The translations under genes were made by a program, and so were the position numbers. Under the pieces are notes generated by a model. That model did no database searches and was not told the DNA's origin. It saw nothing but the letters and a program-made list of their open reading frames with translations. Source: Exobasidium rhododendri (taxonomy: Eukaryota > Basidiomycota > Exobasidiomycetes > Exobasidiales > Exobasidiaceae). Taken from it: 64,000 bases of DNA. This document shows, piece by piece, positions 11,101 through 22,470 of this stretch. Location of the stretch: contig CP110632.1 in the NCBI GenBank assembly GCA_026210745.1, positions 2,479,001 through 2,543,000 on the forward strand, read 5' to 3'. Position 1 is the first letter of the stretch; every line of letters starts with the position of its first letter.

Positions 11101-14100
11101 ACACTACGTCATCCTTCAACAGCAGCATTCCGACCATCCTGACGTCTGGGGTGACCGAGGAGAAGGAAGGGGAGGAGGAGGAGGAAGAAGACGCGACAGT
11201 GGAGAATTCAGCCCTGCTCAAGATTGACGACTCTCAGTTCGACGTGTCACAAATTTTTCCACAGCAGACGACGATGACGTCTCCTCCTCCTTCGCAAGCA
11301 CCTTTTCCTCCTCCTCCTCCTCCTCCTCCTTCTTCCACCATCCGATCGAACGATGTTGCCTCCCCACGTTCCACTCGATCGCAAGTCATGTATGATGTCA
11401 CTACCAGTCACCGACCAACGTCGCCGCCACCAAGAAGTCACAAAACATCACTGACAAACTTGCCATCGCTGCAAGACCTCTCTCTTTCTTCAGCAGCGAG
11501 TCTGTTCGCTTCTAGTGGCGACACTACCAACCGCTACTCAGCTTCACTGGCATCGATGGTGGAAGCTTCTGCTCGAGCTCATGACGCTCTGTCCCACGAA
11601 AATGGTCTCTCCTCCCCTCGGAGTGCTCTTGCCATTCCAGAAGAGCCCATGGCAAGTCAACGTGTTTCGATTGCAGGGTACGAAGATCACCAAGTGGAAG
11701 ACGGCTTTGGCGGCTATGTTACAGAGCAGAGGAGTATCAACAGAAGTCAGTCTCACAACGTGCTTTCTTCGACAGACCGAGAAAAGCACTTGCAGGTCGA
11801 TTCATTCGGCGGAAGTACTCAACAGAACTCAAAGACTTCCCTGAGTCCTCAGAGCATTCAATCGGAGCCAATGGGAGGAGGAGTGGGAGAAGCTGGAGAT
11901 GGCTCGAATTCATGGTCGAGACTACCGACCCAAGATTCTCCTCTGGATGACGGTCTTCTCGATGACGTGGCAGCTCAAGCGCAATCCGCTACTTTTGCCC
12001 TCAAGGGAGAGCTAGGTGGACGACCGAAGCTACCCCCACGATCGAAGTCGCTTGGGAGGGCATCTCGTTCGCGAAAGAACCTTTCCAAGACAATCTCACA
12101 GCCGCAACTAATCTCTACAACACAGCACATGGAGCACGCCACGGAGGTGCCAAGGGTGGATTACACTCTGTCTAAGAAGGAAGCAAAGAGGCAGCACAGC
12201 TATGTAGCGTTACAGGAGCAGGTTTCGTCTTCTCGTAGCAGCAATACTAAGCAGCAAGCACAACCGGAGACGAACATAAACGCAAGTCGAGTGAACACGC
12301 CCATGTCCATGAACACCATGGGATGGTTGCGATCACCGAGCTCTGCTGGGCTGCCAGTGACCGATTATCGCGGGGAAGGCAAAAGTCAAAAGCAAGCAAG
12401 TCCCGGTCATCGACGTCAATCGAGCTCATTCGGTCATGAAGGTCAACTGGAGGATGTCTGGACAGGCGATTCCAACACGACGACGCCTGTTCATCCCAAG
12501 ACGTTGACGACTCCGCAGCAAAGCTTCATCAGGAAGACCACCTCCTCTTCTTCTCCTGGATCTGTGCAGAGTGATCGATCGCCAGGCGGTATAGAACGCT
12601 TCATGTCAAGGCTACGATCGAAGAAGCAGAGTGACGGAGCCGGCGTCATTGAACCTTTCGTTGACAATCGTAGTCCAACGACGAGTAAGTCCTCCCCTGC
12701 TCTTAATGGCCTGGCAACGCCCACCAGTCCCACAGACTCATCTACCTTGTCACCTGTCTTCGTAACGCCTTTGGAAGATTTCACCGGCAATGCAAGGACG
12801 ACAGCAAAAGCAACTAGAGAGAGTGACTATGGCTTGCCAATCGGATCAAAATTGCCTATGCCTAGCACAGGTCCTGCCTCGTTGGCCAGCTTGTTTGGAA
12901 ATGGGGCGCATTCCAGCAGTACGCTGACAGACGTGACATCAAAGGCATACAGCAACAACACTACTACCCCAGGGAACAGCGACTACCGGACTTTGGGCTC
13001 CCCTGCCATGATTCAAGATGCGTGGGCGACTCCGGCTCCTATTGCCAAGGACGACAAGGATCAAATGGAACAACGGAGCACAGCAGTGGCTCCCTTGCAA
13101 GAACAACAATCAAAGTCAGCTCGTGACACAATCGTGCGAAGGACTATCATTGTTTCCACCATCGAGACCGATGATCGTCGCAAGTCCAGTTCCCTTGTCA
13201 AGAAGAACTCGCTTCGTAAGCCTGTGCCATCGAACATCAACAGCAACGGTACGACTGATCTTCAACGAACCAGCTCAATGGCAAGTAGTGGAGCAAGGAA
13301 ATTCAACGTAGACCGGCCCATCACACCACCTGGAATGGACAGTCTCTCTGGTCTTTCTCAGCAATACACGGATAAAGGACAGCCAATGCCGCCGATGGCA
13401 CGCAGTCTGTACGAAGCTCCCACATCCAATTTGATGCCACCGTCGTCATCAGTAGTGAAGAGAACTAGTAACGATCCCAGCGAATACGAAGCCAGCTTGT
13501 ACGACATGTACTTTGATCGAGAAGAGGAGAGGAGCGCAGACATGCACCGGAGTAATAACAACTTGCTCTCACCGTCTTCTCACCGCGTTCGACAGAGCAT
13601 GACAGAAGGAGGAAATCCCACCGGTCGACAGATTGAAGTGACGGAAAGAGCAGACGGCAGTGTCGTTTGGCAAGTCATTGCTGGTTTGGCCGATCGATCA
13701 AGTATGTACAGTAATTCGATCTTGAACGGCGGTCATAGTCGAGCAACGAGCGATGCCAGTCAATTTTCGCTCCTGAACCATCAAAGGGATAGTTTTGCCT
13801 CACCCATCAGCAGTAAAGGCAACACTAACGAAGGCGGATTCGCCAACGAAGACGGAAGAAGCCTCTTTGCCAAAACAAAGGGCAAGCATCGCAAGAGCTT
13901 CTCATTTGATGCCAACGACATGCCGCCTGTACCGTACTTGCGCTCCTCTACAGCGAACACCGACGCAAAGTCCGGAGAAGGGCCAACTTCGACCAGCATG
14001 AACAAGGGTTCGTCGTTGGATGATAACCTTGAATTTGAATTGGCCACACCGTCTGGTGCTGCTGCCACTAGAATCGTGTACACTTCAGATGCGGAACTGG

Positions 14101-14369
14101 CTAACATGCTTGAATCATTGGCCGGACCAGAAAAGGCCAGTGCCAAATTCGAATTTCAAAAGATCAACAATCGTGACGGAAGCAGTAGACCACAGAGTGG
14201 CTGGTCTTCTTCAGAAGCGGAAAAGATAAACAAAGGGGAAAGCATGGAAGGCCTTGAAGACCGTTACAAGATCGAAGCGGAGATCTACACACTACTGCAG
14301 CGAAACGCACTGCCTCCTCCTCCTTCTTCTTTGTTGCCTTCCACGGCAGCAGTACCCACTGTAAAATAA
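8161..14369 (+). CDS. Very large conserved fungal protein of unknown function, with a 1-nt internal exon
   Basis: Proposed join(8161..8326, 8426..8426, 8531..14369), 2,001 residues. Exon 1 starts MPSNPFRKRLGSM and ends in GACTATC. The single G at 8426 and the C at 8531 complete an Arg codon, giving ESDYR-TSLIMPHL. The best-conserved region is residues about 52-120 (LIMPHLTKRFTLLRAPDG, then a basic RAQRARARA helix and TEEEENEII). Most of the protein is Ser/Thr/Pro/Gln-rich and disordered, with a 16-residue acidic Glu run coded by a GAA tract near 10600, and Gln and Pro runs. Two ordered-looking blocks lie near the C-terminus: EVTERADGSVVWQVIAGL and RIVYTSDAELANMLESLAGP. There are no membrane helices. 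It looks like a large scaffold or regulatory protein; I cannot name a function. If the microexon were wrong, the ATG at 8544 would be the fallback start. Confidence 0.75.
8426..8426 (+). other. Putative 1-nucleotide microexon
   Basis: The G at 8426 lies between an acceptor (CTACTTTCCACAG, ending at 8425) and a consensus donor (GTGAGT, starting at 8427). Exon 1 ends in phase 1 at 8326 before GTGAGT. The last exon begins at 8531 after TTATTAG, 57 nt downstream of a perfect TACTAAC branch site (about 8468-8474). Splicing 8326 directly to 8531 breaks the frame and gives a stop within four codons. Inserting this one G restores it. The two introns are then 99 and 104 nt, close to others in the window, whereas one intron would be 204 nt. 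Confidence 0.65.
10590..10650 (+). repeat. GAA/GAG trinucleotide tract coding poly-Glu
   Basis: A purine tract, mostly GAA, sits in frame inside the large protein and codes an uninterrupted acidic run after a GGG triplet. A second acidic run lies just downstream at about 10645-10680. It is a likely length-variable site between strains. Such GAA runs can form triplex DNA; that is general knowledge, not seen here. Confidence 0.8.
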
Positions 14370-14820
14370 AACAGAGCAGCGCAACAATTGGATTGATTTG
14401 CGCGGAGACCCTCTTGGCCCCCACCGCTAGATCGAGAGTGTCCAAACTTGGTTACTGGACCCCCCTCACTCCTGACACGCTGTATTTTATAAAGAGAAAA
14501 CGCATCCTCGTCCCTCCCACCTCCAACATCCTCGCCCTACCGAGCTTTCTACTGTGTAATACCATCTGTCCACATCTTACCCAATACAATTCCGACTTAC
14601 GGTGATGTCCAAGTGAAGCAAATTTCTTCTGCAGGTACGCTTGGAGCTGTAAACGCAGACTTGGGCTTGTGATTGCTGAGAAGGGGGTCCGTGCAATTCA
14701 CGTGGCCGCTGATGCCGTGGAAGGTTGGTTGCCTCCAACTTGCGACTTGTACCCGAGAAGTCGAAGTACTTGAGGTGAAGGTGGTGTCTAACGACCATCC
14801 TTTATTGCATACGATCTCCC
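14370..14820. promoter_or_regulatory. Promoter region of the ER J-protein gene, with a CACGTGGC site
   Basis: A 451-base spacer between the large protein and the SCJ1-like gene, with no supportable gene. CACGTGGC at about 14699-14706 lies about 115 bp upstream of the J-protein ATG. Its core resembles the ACGTGG part of unfolded-protein-response elements bound by XBP1/Hac1-type factors. It also fits a plain E-box, so this assignment is an inference. Confidence 0.4.
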
Positions 14821-16190
14821 ATGTTGATGAGTAGGGCGGGTCCAAGATCGGCGAGAAAGGCGGTGTGGTTCCTTTTCGTAGGTGCTGTGCTGCTTCTATG
14901 CCTCTTGGAGGTCTCTGGTGCTTCCAAGACATATTACCAGATCCTGGGAGTGGACAAGGAAGCAGATGATCGAACGATCAAGCGGGCGTACAGGAAGATG
15001 GCGCAAAAGCTGCATCCTGACAAGCATCCAGACAAGAGCGCTGAATTTGTCGAAATGTCTGAAGCGTATCAAGTTTTGATCGATTCGAAACAGAGGACTA
15101 TCTATGATCGTTACGGAGTGGAAGGCATCAAGAAGCATCAAGCAGGTCAAGCAGGACGGGGCGGTGGTGAAGCACACGATCCATTCAACATCTTCCAACA
15201 GTTCTTTGGTGGTGGTGGTGGTGGTGGAGGAAATCAAGGACCTCGAAAAGGACCCACGAAACAGTTTAATTTGGAGGTCAACCTAGCAGACATGTATAAT
15301 GGAAGAGTGGTGCAAATTCAATTCGACAGGAAGATCGTCTGTACGCAGTGCGACGGACATGGAGCCAAGAGTAGATCGGACATTCATACTTGTGATCTGT
15401 GTAACGGGCAAGGAGTCCGCATAGTCAGACAACAGATTATGCCTGGATTCGTCACTAATGCTCAGATGACGTGTGATCGTTGTGGTGGGAAAGGAAAAGT
15501 TATAAAGGAAAAGTGTGGAAGATGTCATGGTGAAAAGGTGATTGACGAACAGATCGAGCTGGATATAGAAGTCAGCAAGGGAGCAAGAGAAGATGAGGAA
15601 CTGGTCTATGAAGGCGAAAGTGACGAGGGACCTGATTTTGAAGCAGGCGATGTACTTGTCATAGTAAAGTGAGTGTACGACGTCGCCCCTCACCTGCTGC
15701 CCTCACACTCTCTTGACATGTGTTCTTCTCTTCCTTGCTTCCCCCCTGGCTTTTCCTGCTACCATCAGCTCGGCCCGTGCCAAGAGCCAGTTCAGGAGGC
15801 GGGGATCACACCTCTACACGACCATCTCGATCGGAATCGATGAAGCCCTTCTTGGTCTGGAAAGAAATCTTACGCATTTCGATCAGCACGTTGTCACGCT
15901 GAAGAGGACGGGCGTCACGCAGCCTGGCTACGTACAGACCATTCCCAACGAAGGCATGCCCCTACGAAACGATGAAGAAAAGTTCGGCAACATGTATGTA
16001 GAGTACAATGTCGTCCTACCCGACAAGGTAGATGGTGATCTTCGAAAAGGTGAGCACTGCATGTGTCAGTAGCCTCATGATGTCAGAAGCTGATATGTCG
16101 TGACATCACTTTCCACTACCAGCATTGGAAGCGGTCTTTCCTCGCCAAAGTGCTGGACACGACCATGGCAATAAACACAGCGAGCTATAA
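14821..16190 (+). CDS. SCJ1: ER-lumenal DnaJ/Hsp40 co-chaperone (Scj1 type)
   Basis: Three exons, join(14821..15668, 15769..16049, 16123..16190), 398 residues. A signal peptide lies at about residues 12-34 (AVWFLFVGAVLLLCLLEVSG). The J domain spans about 38-100 with the catalytic HPD (KLHPDKHPD). A Gly-rich linker contains an eight-Gly run. The zinc-binding region has CTQCDGHG, CDLCNGQG, CDRCGGKG and a fourth, degenerate CGRCHGEK. The C-terminal substrate-binding domains follow. The last exon ends HSEL, close to the HDEL/KDEL retrieval signal. This is a type I (DnaJ-like) partner of ER Hsp70 (BiP/Kar2) in folding and ER-associated degradation. Splice phases 2 and 1 join cleanly. A CACGTGGC element lies in its promoter. 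Confidence 0.92.
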
Positions 16191-16282
16191 CCAAATGACT
16201 CTTCCCATTTTCCCTCAATAACTATAGATGCATATCAAAGTACACTACTTTACAGATGACAAACCGTACAACACTTCTCGCA

Positions 16283-18597
16283 CTAATCGTACTTTGTATG
16301 ATCTCTTCTGCGAAGCGTCCTGAGCCCACCACGCCAAGACCAAGAAGACATCTCGCGGGCCGAGAGAGAATCACCTTCATCGTTGACAGTCGTAGGAATC
16401 TCTTCTCGAATCGACGCTTCCGCCAGCTGATCAGCTTCATCGTCCACCCACTCATTCTCTTGATGTGCTCCTCCCGCTCCGGTAAGTGGTGCTACTGTAA
16501 CAGGATTGCGAAGTATCGAATCAGACTGAAAGGACGGATTGCTGGTCGTGCTCGATTGGCGTTCTTTACCGAGTGCTGAGACTGACAGGAGGTGCTCGGA
16601 GGTGCTACTTGAGTCTGTCGTCAGGGAGTGCATCAAGGTTGTCGAATTATCCTGGCCGTCTTTGTCGTCATCGTTGTTGTTGTTGTTGTTGCTGCCGAAG
16701 ATCAGATCGTTGGTCGGCACAGGCTGACTAGCGCGATTTCCCGACATCATCGTCCTTAAACCAGGAGCTTGTGAGGCAGATTGGCGATTCAAAACTTGGT
16801 CTCGTAAGACGCTCTGCTCGGTAGCTGCCTTCTGTGCTGCTGCTTCGTGTGCCATTCTCAATCTCCGCATTCGAGTTCGAACAAAGCCAGGCTGATGTTC
16901 GGCGAAGAAGCCAGTCATGCTGTTGAACCACCCTGTCGTCGAAGTAGCAGCACCGGAAGTAGTAGGTTGCGTGTCACTCGAGGATGCTGCCACTGTTCTA
17001 CCTTCTTCATGATTTCCCTCCAATTCTCCATTGTCAACCGCAATCGATGTTAGATGATTCATCCTCTCTGCGTCTTGTCCTTCATTCAGTCGATCTAGCT
17101 CGATCCTTTCTTCGCCCGGCTGGCCCACATCTACGTCTGTCGTTCTGGAACTCTTGCTTCTGCGATTCAAGGAGCTTGTTTCCATTCTACCCTCACCGAT
17201 CAACACAACCTTCAACCTCCTCATCTTACTGAAGAAGGCATCCGAGTTTCCCGACAGGGAATTGGAAGCGGCTGCAACAGCTGCACTAGCTCCGCTGGAA
17301 CCCAGCAAAGTCTTGTGTCGATTCCTTTCTTCTCTTATTCTCTTCCTTTCCAGTTTTGCCTCTCTTTTCCTTCGGCGTTCTTGCCTCTCGGCGCGATCTT
17401 CAACTTCACCAATACCCATACCGGATCCGACCCACCACCAGAATCCAAGCCAACTCTGCCAAATAGTCAAGGTCCAACAAATATCGGGAAGCCACCAAAG
17501 TCGATCGTATGCGATCTCGACAAAACTAATCGACGTATTGATGATGGCCAGACCAACTGCACCTCCTCCAAACGCTGCCGTACCTCCGTCCGTCCGCCAT
17601 GCTCGTCCTCTGTTGACCAACACACCCCAAATCAGTAGTGCAGAAGTGTAGAGTAAGAAAAGTGCAGAATTGCAGATGTTGCGGATCGCATCTCCAAGAT
17701 CGGAAGTCTTGACATCGTTCTCTGATGATAGAGCAGTGAATTCCATTCCACTGGCAACGAGAGCAAGAGGTCCGAGCATCCATAGTATCAAGCGAGCCTC
17801 CAAGGCGGAGGGGAAGAGCAAGGTTAGAAACTGAATGTGGGTGAGCTGTTAGGGAAGCGGGCAAAAGAGAGTGTGGGTCAACAAATAGGTACGCTTGAAC
17901 CGAATCAGCGCATACTTACATGCACCAACGAAGTCGACATTGCTCTCATGAGCAAATAGAAACCCTCTTGCACCAACGTCCAGGAACCATCCTGGGGCGG
18001 AATTTGTACACCAATGTAAGAGAACATGTATGGCCAGACATGACTTTGCTGTGAAAGCTTTGACAAGACGATATGTAGATGAACTGCCACAGTGATAAGG
18101 AGCATCAAGACGCTGACTAGTTGGAGGAGATAATTCTTCCGACTAAGCGGAAAATGATATTGTGCGGTAAAGACAAGTTGAATGGCGAGGATGGACACGA
18201 GGGAAAGATTGATCCCATCGACGACGATTTGAGCAGGCATGGAGTATATGAACTTGGGCATGATGGCTAGTAGGGGATCATGGGGCGACGAAGTAGACGT
18301 GGCTGAAGGTTGCCCATCGATTGTCGTGACTCCGCTGAGAAAGGGCGATTAGGAGTAAGCACGCCCGGAGTATAGATCTGAAATGGAGCATCATCACCCT
18401 CTTTCGACTTACGTGGGTAAAATGTCCTCCGTCGTCGGAGTTGTGGCATCCTCTCGAGGCATCAGTGCAGGCATGCTCGTCGGGTAGGGTGAGGCAGAGG
18501 TGATTTGCGCTGCCGTTAGGAGGAGTGCTAGAACAAGCGGCACCATCGATGCCGACCAGTAAGGCCGACAGAAACGGCCAGAGCCAGCCTTTGCCAT
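16283..18597 (-). CDS. Orphan seven-transmembrane protein with a long cytosolic tail
   Basis: Three exons, complement(18413..18597, 17920..18334, 16283..17830), 715 residues. The start is the ATG at 18597 (MAKAGSG). A signal-like hydrophobic segment near residues 18-36 is followed by a short Thr/Pro-rich extracellular region. Seven hydrophobic segments then follow, for example LSLVSILAIQLVFTA, LLQLVSVLMLLITVAVHL, LILWMLGPLALVASG, ALFLLYTSALLIWGVLV and CWTLTIWQSWLGFWWWVGSG. Conserved-looking loops include QYHFPLSRKNY, FPSALEARL, RAWRTDGGTAAFG and YDRLWWLPDI. After helix 7 comes a strongly charged segment (ERQERRRKREAKLERKRIRE) and a 300-residue low-complexity tail with an Asn/Asp run. I recognise the core as conserved in fungi but know no function. 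Topology resembles 7TM sensors such as PalH/Rim21, without clear identity. It shares a divergent promoter with the SERCA gene. Confidence 0.8.
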
Positions 18598-18974
18598 GGC
18601 GAATTGGAAGTGATCTCTGTCCTGATGCGCAGAGGGGTTGTGGAGATTCACTTTAGAGGGCTATTTCATGGTGTTGAGAACTGGGGTGAGATAGTGTAAT
18701 GCCAAGCAATAAAGGCGTGAATTTGACTCAGATGCAGGATTCCATGAATTGTATTCAAAATGCGTATTCCGACTGCACAAACACGTGGGCTGGAGAGTTT
18801 TAGATTTTTTTGTGTTCGTGGAAGGAAGGGGGTGTCAGTTGCAGCTTCTTAAACGTTCTTGGCGTTTGGGCTGTTGTCGAATTAAGCTTACGACCACCAA
18901 CAACAACAACAACCGTCCTTTCATTGGAGGTAAAGCATCTTCCTTTACTGTCCTCACATATCTCTGCGAGCAAT
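18598..18974. promoter_or_regulatory. Bidirectional promoter, 7TM protein / Ca2+-ATPase
   Basis: A 377-base spacer between the divergent start codons. It carries CACGTGGGC at about 18783-18791, roughly 190 bp upstream of the pump's ATG. This is a second ER-related gene in the window with a CACGTGG core upstream. An ACCACCAACAACAACAAC trinucleotide patch lies at about 18891-18911, just before the pump start. No gene is supported. Confidence 0.4.
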
Positions 18975-21915
18975 ATGGAGTCAGCATGGACTTTCTCCGC
19001 TTCGGAGGTATTGTCCAAACTGAAAGTCGAGGCCAAGATCGGTCTTTCGAATGATGAAGTTGTCAAGAGAAGGGAGAAATATGGCAGTAACAAGTTCGAA
19101 GAAGGAGAGTCTACACCACTCTGGAAGCTCATCTTGGCCCAATTCCAAGATCAGCTTGTACTTATTCTTCTGGCCTCTGCAGTCATCTCTTTTATTCTAG
19201 CGTTGCTAGAGGAGCATGAGAGTTTGGCGACAGCGCTAGTGGAGCCAGCTGTCATTTTCCTCATCTTGATTGCCAATGCAACCGTCGGTGTTGTCCAAGA
19301 GAAGAATGCTGACCAAGCAATCGAGGTAAGAGACAAGAGGTGTGACGTGTCAGACGAGATGTGGCATCGTTGCTTAGCTTCGCTATACGTTTGCATCTTC
19401 TACAGGCCCTCAAGGAGTACTCCCCTGACAACACTCGCGTTGTCCGATCTGGACATCTTTCTGTCGTTAATGCTGAAGACATCGTACCTGGCGACATTAT
19501 TAGCATCTCGGTGGGTGACAAGGTGCCAGCCGACTGTCGCTTGATTTCGATAAAGTCAAGTAGCTTCCAGGTGGATCAAGCTATCTTGACCGGAGAGTCA
19601 AGAAGTGTGAACAAGGATTTAAAGGCCGTGCCTGACCCAAGAGCAGTCAAGCAAGACATGACCAATATGCTCTTTAGCGGTACAACAATTGCTACTGGAA
19701 ATGGTTTGGCCGTCGTCGTGTTGACTGGAAGTGAGACGGCAATTGGTGATATCCACAAAGCAATCTCCAACGAGGAAGATGAAAAGACGCCTTTGAAGCA
19801 AAAATTGGACGACTTTGGTGATATGCTGGCAAAGGTGATTACTGTGATCTGCATACTTGTATGGCTCATCAACTTCCGACACTTTAGCGATCCATCTCAT
19901 GGCGGTCTTTTGAAAGGTGCCATCTACTATTTCAAGATTGCCGTCGCTCTGGCTGTCGCGGCCATTCCGGAAGGTTTAGCCGCCGTCATCACTGCTTGCC
20001 TGGCAATGGGAACAAAGAAGATGGCAAAGAAGAATGCAATCGTTCGACACTTGCCTTCGGTTGAAACGCTTGGTTCGACAAACGTCATTTGCTCCGACAA
20101 GACGGGTACTCTGACGACCAATCAAATGAGCATCATCAACTTCCTGACCGTAGGAGGCAATTCAAGCAGTCTGGATGAGTATGAAGTGGAAGGCACCTCG
20201 TTCTCGCCCATTGGAGAGGTGTCCACCCTTGATGGAAGAAAGGCCTCGAATCTGAACAAGCGAGGAAACGGCATCAATGCACTGGTGGAAGTTTGCGCAG
20301 TCTGCAACGATGCCAAAGTCTCAGTCGATGAGAATGGAAAGTATTCTGCCATTGGACAACCCACGGAAGCGGCCCTGAAAGTATTAGTAGAAAAGATCCA
20401 GCACCATGACAGCAGCTTCAACAAGAAGTTGGCCTCCTTGTCTGCTGAAGATCGTGCTACTGCCGTCTCTGACAATTATGAAGAAGAATACGAGAGACTG
20501 TTGACGTTGGAATTCACCCGAGAAAGAAAGTCAATGTCGACGTTGGTCAAACGTGCCGATGGAACTGGGCTCTTGCTTGTCAAGGGTGCTCCCGATACCG
20601 TGCTAGATCGATGCACCAAAGTGAAGCAAAATGATGGTCAAGTGGTCGATTTTACCACTTCTCTCCGTGAGAAGATCGACGGCAAGGTACTTCAATATGG
20701 TTCAAAGGGATTGCGTTGTCTAGCACTTGCAGTAGTAGAGAATGTCCCCACTAACACGGACTCTTACAAGTCCAACTCAAGCAGCGAATACGTCCGATTT
20801 GAGCAAAAGATGACCTTTGTCGGGTTGGTAGGAATGATGGACCCACCGCGGCCCGAAGTGAAGCTGGCCATTGCCAAGTGTCGCAGTGCAGGTATTCGAG
20901 TGATTGTCATCACAGGAGACAACAAGAATACCGCAGAAACGATTTGCAAAGAGATTGGCATATTTGAAGAAGGCGAAAACTTGCAAGGAAAAAGCTTCAC
21001 CGGAAGAGAATTTGATGACCTCAGCGAGAGTGAAAAGGAAAAGGCAGTCTTGAATGCAAGTCTATTCAGCCGCACGGAACCAACACACAAGTATCAATTA
21101 GTCGAACTGCTGCAAAAGCAAGGCTTGGTAGTGGCCATGACGGGCGACGGAGTCAATGACGCACCTGCGTTGAAAAAGGCAGACATCGGTATTGCGATGG
21201 GCATCTCTGGAACGGACGTTGCCAAACTGGCCGCCGACATGGTTCTCGCCGACGACAACTTTGCCACGATCGAGACAGCCGTCGAAGAAGGCAGAAGCAT
21301 CTTCAACAACACGCAAAGCTTTATCCGTTACCTGATTAGCTCCAACATCGGAGAAGTCGTCAGCATCTTTCTGACTGTCTTGTTAGGCATGCCCGAAGCG
21401 CTGATCCCTGTTCAGCTACTGTGGGTCAATTTGGTCACCGACGGACTGCCTGCCACCGCCCTTGGATTCAATCCGCCTGATCACGAGATTATGATGCACA
21501 AACCGAGGAGGCGAGACGAGCCGCTGGTCGGCAAATGGCTCTTCTTCCGTTACATGGTCGTCGGTGTGTATGTCGGTGTGGCTACCGTGGGAGGGTATGC
21601 GTGGTGGTTCATGTACTACGTTGGCGGACCCAAGATCTCGTTCTACCAGCTTACCCACTTCCACCAATGTGCTTCTCAATTCGGCGACGTGATCGACTGT
21701 CAAATGTTTACCAACGACATGGCAAAGGCAGCCACCAGTGTCTCACTCAGTATTCTCGTCATCATTGAGATGCTCAACGCGCTCAACGCGATCAGTGAAG
21801 TCGACAGTCTCCTCATTCAACCCCCCACAAAGAACCCCTTCTTGATAGGCGCCATCTTGCTCAGTGTGGGCCTGCACTTTATGATCCTTTACGTGAGTCG
21901 TCGGTCGGTCTTACT

Positions 21916-21948
<33 letters not shown>

Positions 21949-22209
21949 TTTGACACCTGGCTGACAAACTTCCCCTGACAGGTACCAATGTTCCGAGACC
22001 TCTTCGTCGTCACCCCCCTCAATTGGGAAGAGTGGAAGGGCGTCCTCCTCTTCTCTGCTCCGGTGATTTTGATTGATGAGGTATGCAAGTTCGTCACGAG
22101 AAACTACGTGAACCCACCGGATGCACCCGGATTGATGCTCCAAGAGGCAGCTACCAAGAAGGGAGCAGTCACAGCCAATGGGCATTCGTCGTCCAAAAAG
22201 AACCATTGA
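18975..22209 (+). CDS. SERCA-type P-type Ca2+-ATPase
   Basis: Three exons, join(18975..19325, 19406..21892, 21982..22209), 1,021 residues, matching the usual SERCA length of about 1,000. It starts [13 protein letters not shown]. Ca2+-site helix M4 has [11 protein letters not shown] with Glu at residue 306 (the usual position is about 309). The phosphorylated Asp is in DKTGTLT at residue 348. Other landmarks are KGAPD (nucleotide binding), [22 protein letters not shown] (hinge) and [20 protein letters not shown] in M6. It pumps cytosolic Ca2+ into the ER or related compartments at the cost of ATP. The C-terminus is KKNH, which fits a KKXX dilysine ER-retrieval signal. Both introns are phase 0; the second holds a (CT)n tract. 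The first ATG in exon 1 aligns with family starts. Confidence 0.95.
21914..21937 (+). repeat. (CT)n tract inside a SERCA intron
   Basis: A pure CT dinucleotide run of about 24 bp, followed by a second short TCTCTC run, lies in the second intron of the Ca2+-ATPase gene. It is part of the polypyrimidine stretch upstream of the acceptor CCTGACAG. It may be length-variable. Confidence 0.85.
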
Positions 22210-22364
22210 TACAACATTACGCATAGAGAGAGAGACGTCCATAGATGTAGTCATAGAACCCTCATATCAAAATAATGGCAGCAATCAATTTAGCACATGG
22301 AGAAAAGGAGGAAAACAATAACGGGACATGATTTTATTTCCCATTGTGCTAGCTATGTGTTTCA

Positions 22365-22368
<4 letters not shown>

Positions 22369-22439
<71 letters not shown>

Positions 22440-22443
22440 GTGT
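22369..22443 (+). repeat. (TG)n microsatellite, about 75 bp
   Basis: Nearly perfect TG repeat, interrupted only by one TGCG near the 3' end. It sits in the 261-bp spacer between the convergent SERCA and SCC3 genes. Alternating TG/CA tracts of this length can adopt Z-DNA. Open frames reading poly-Cys/Val through it are artefacts. Confidence 0.95.
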
Positions 22444-22470
22444 CAGTCATTCGACATGGGGACCAGTCTT

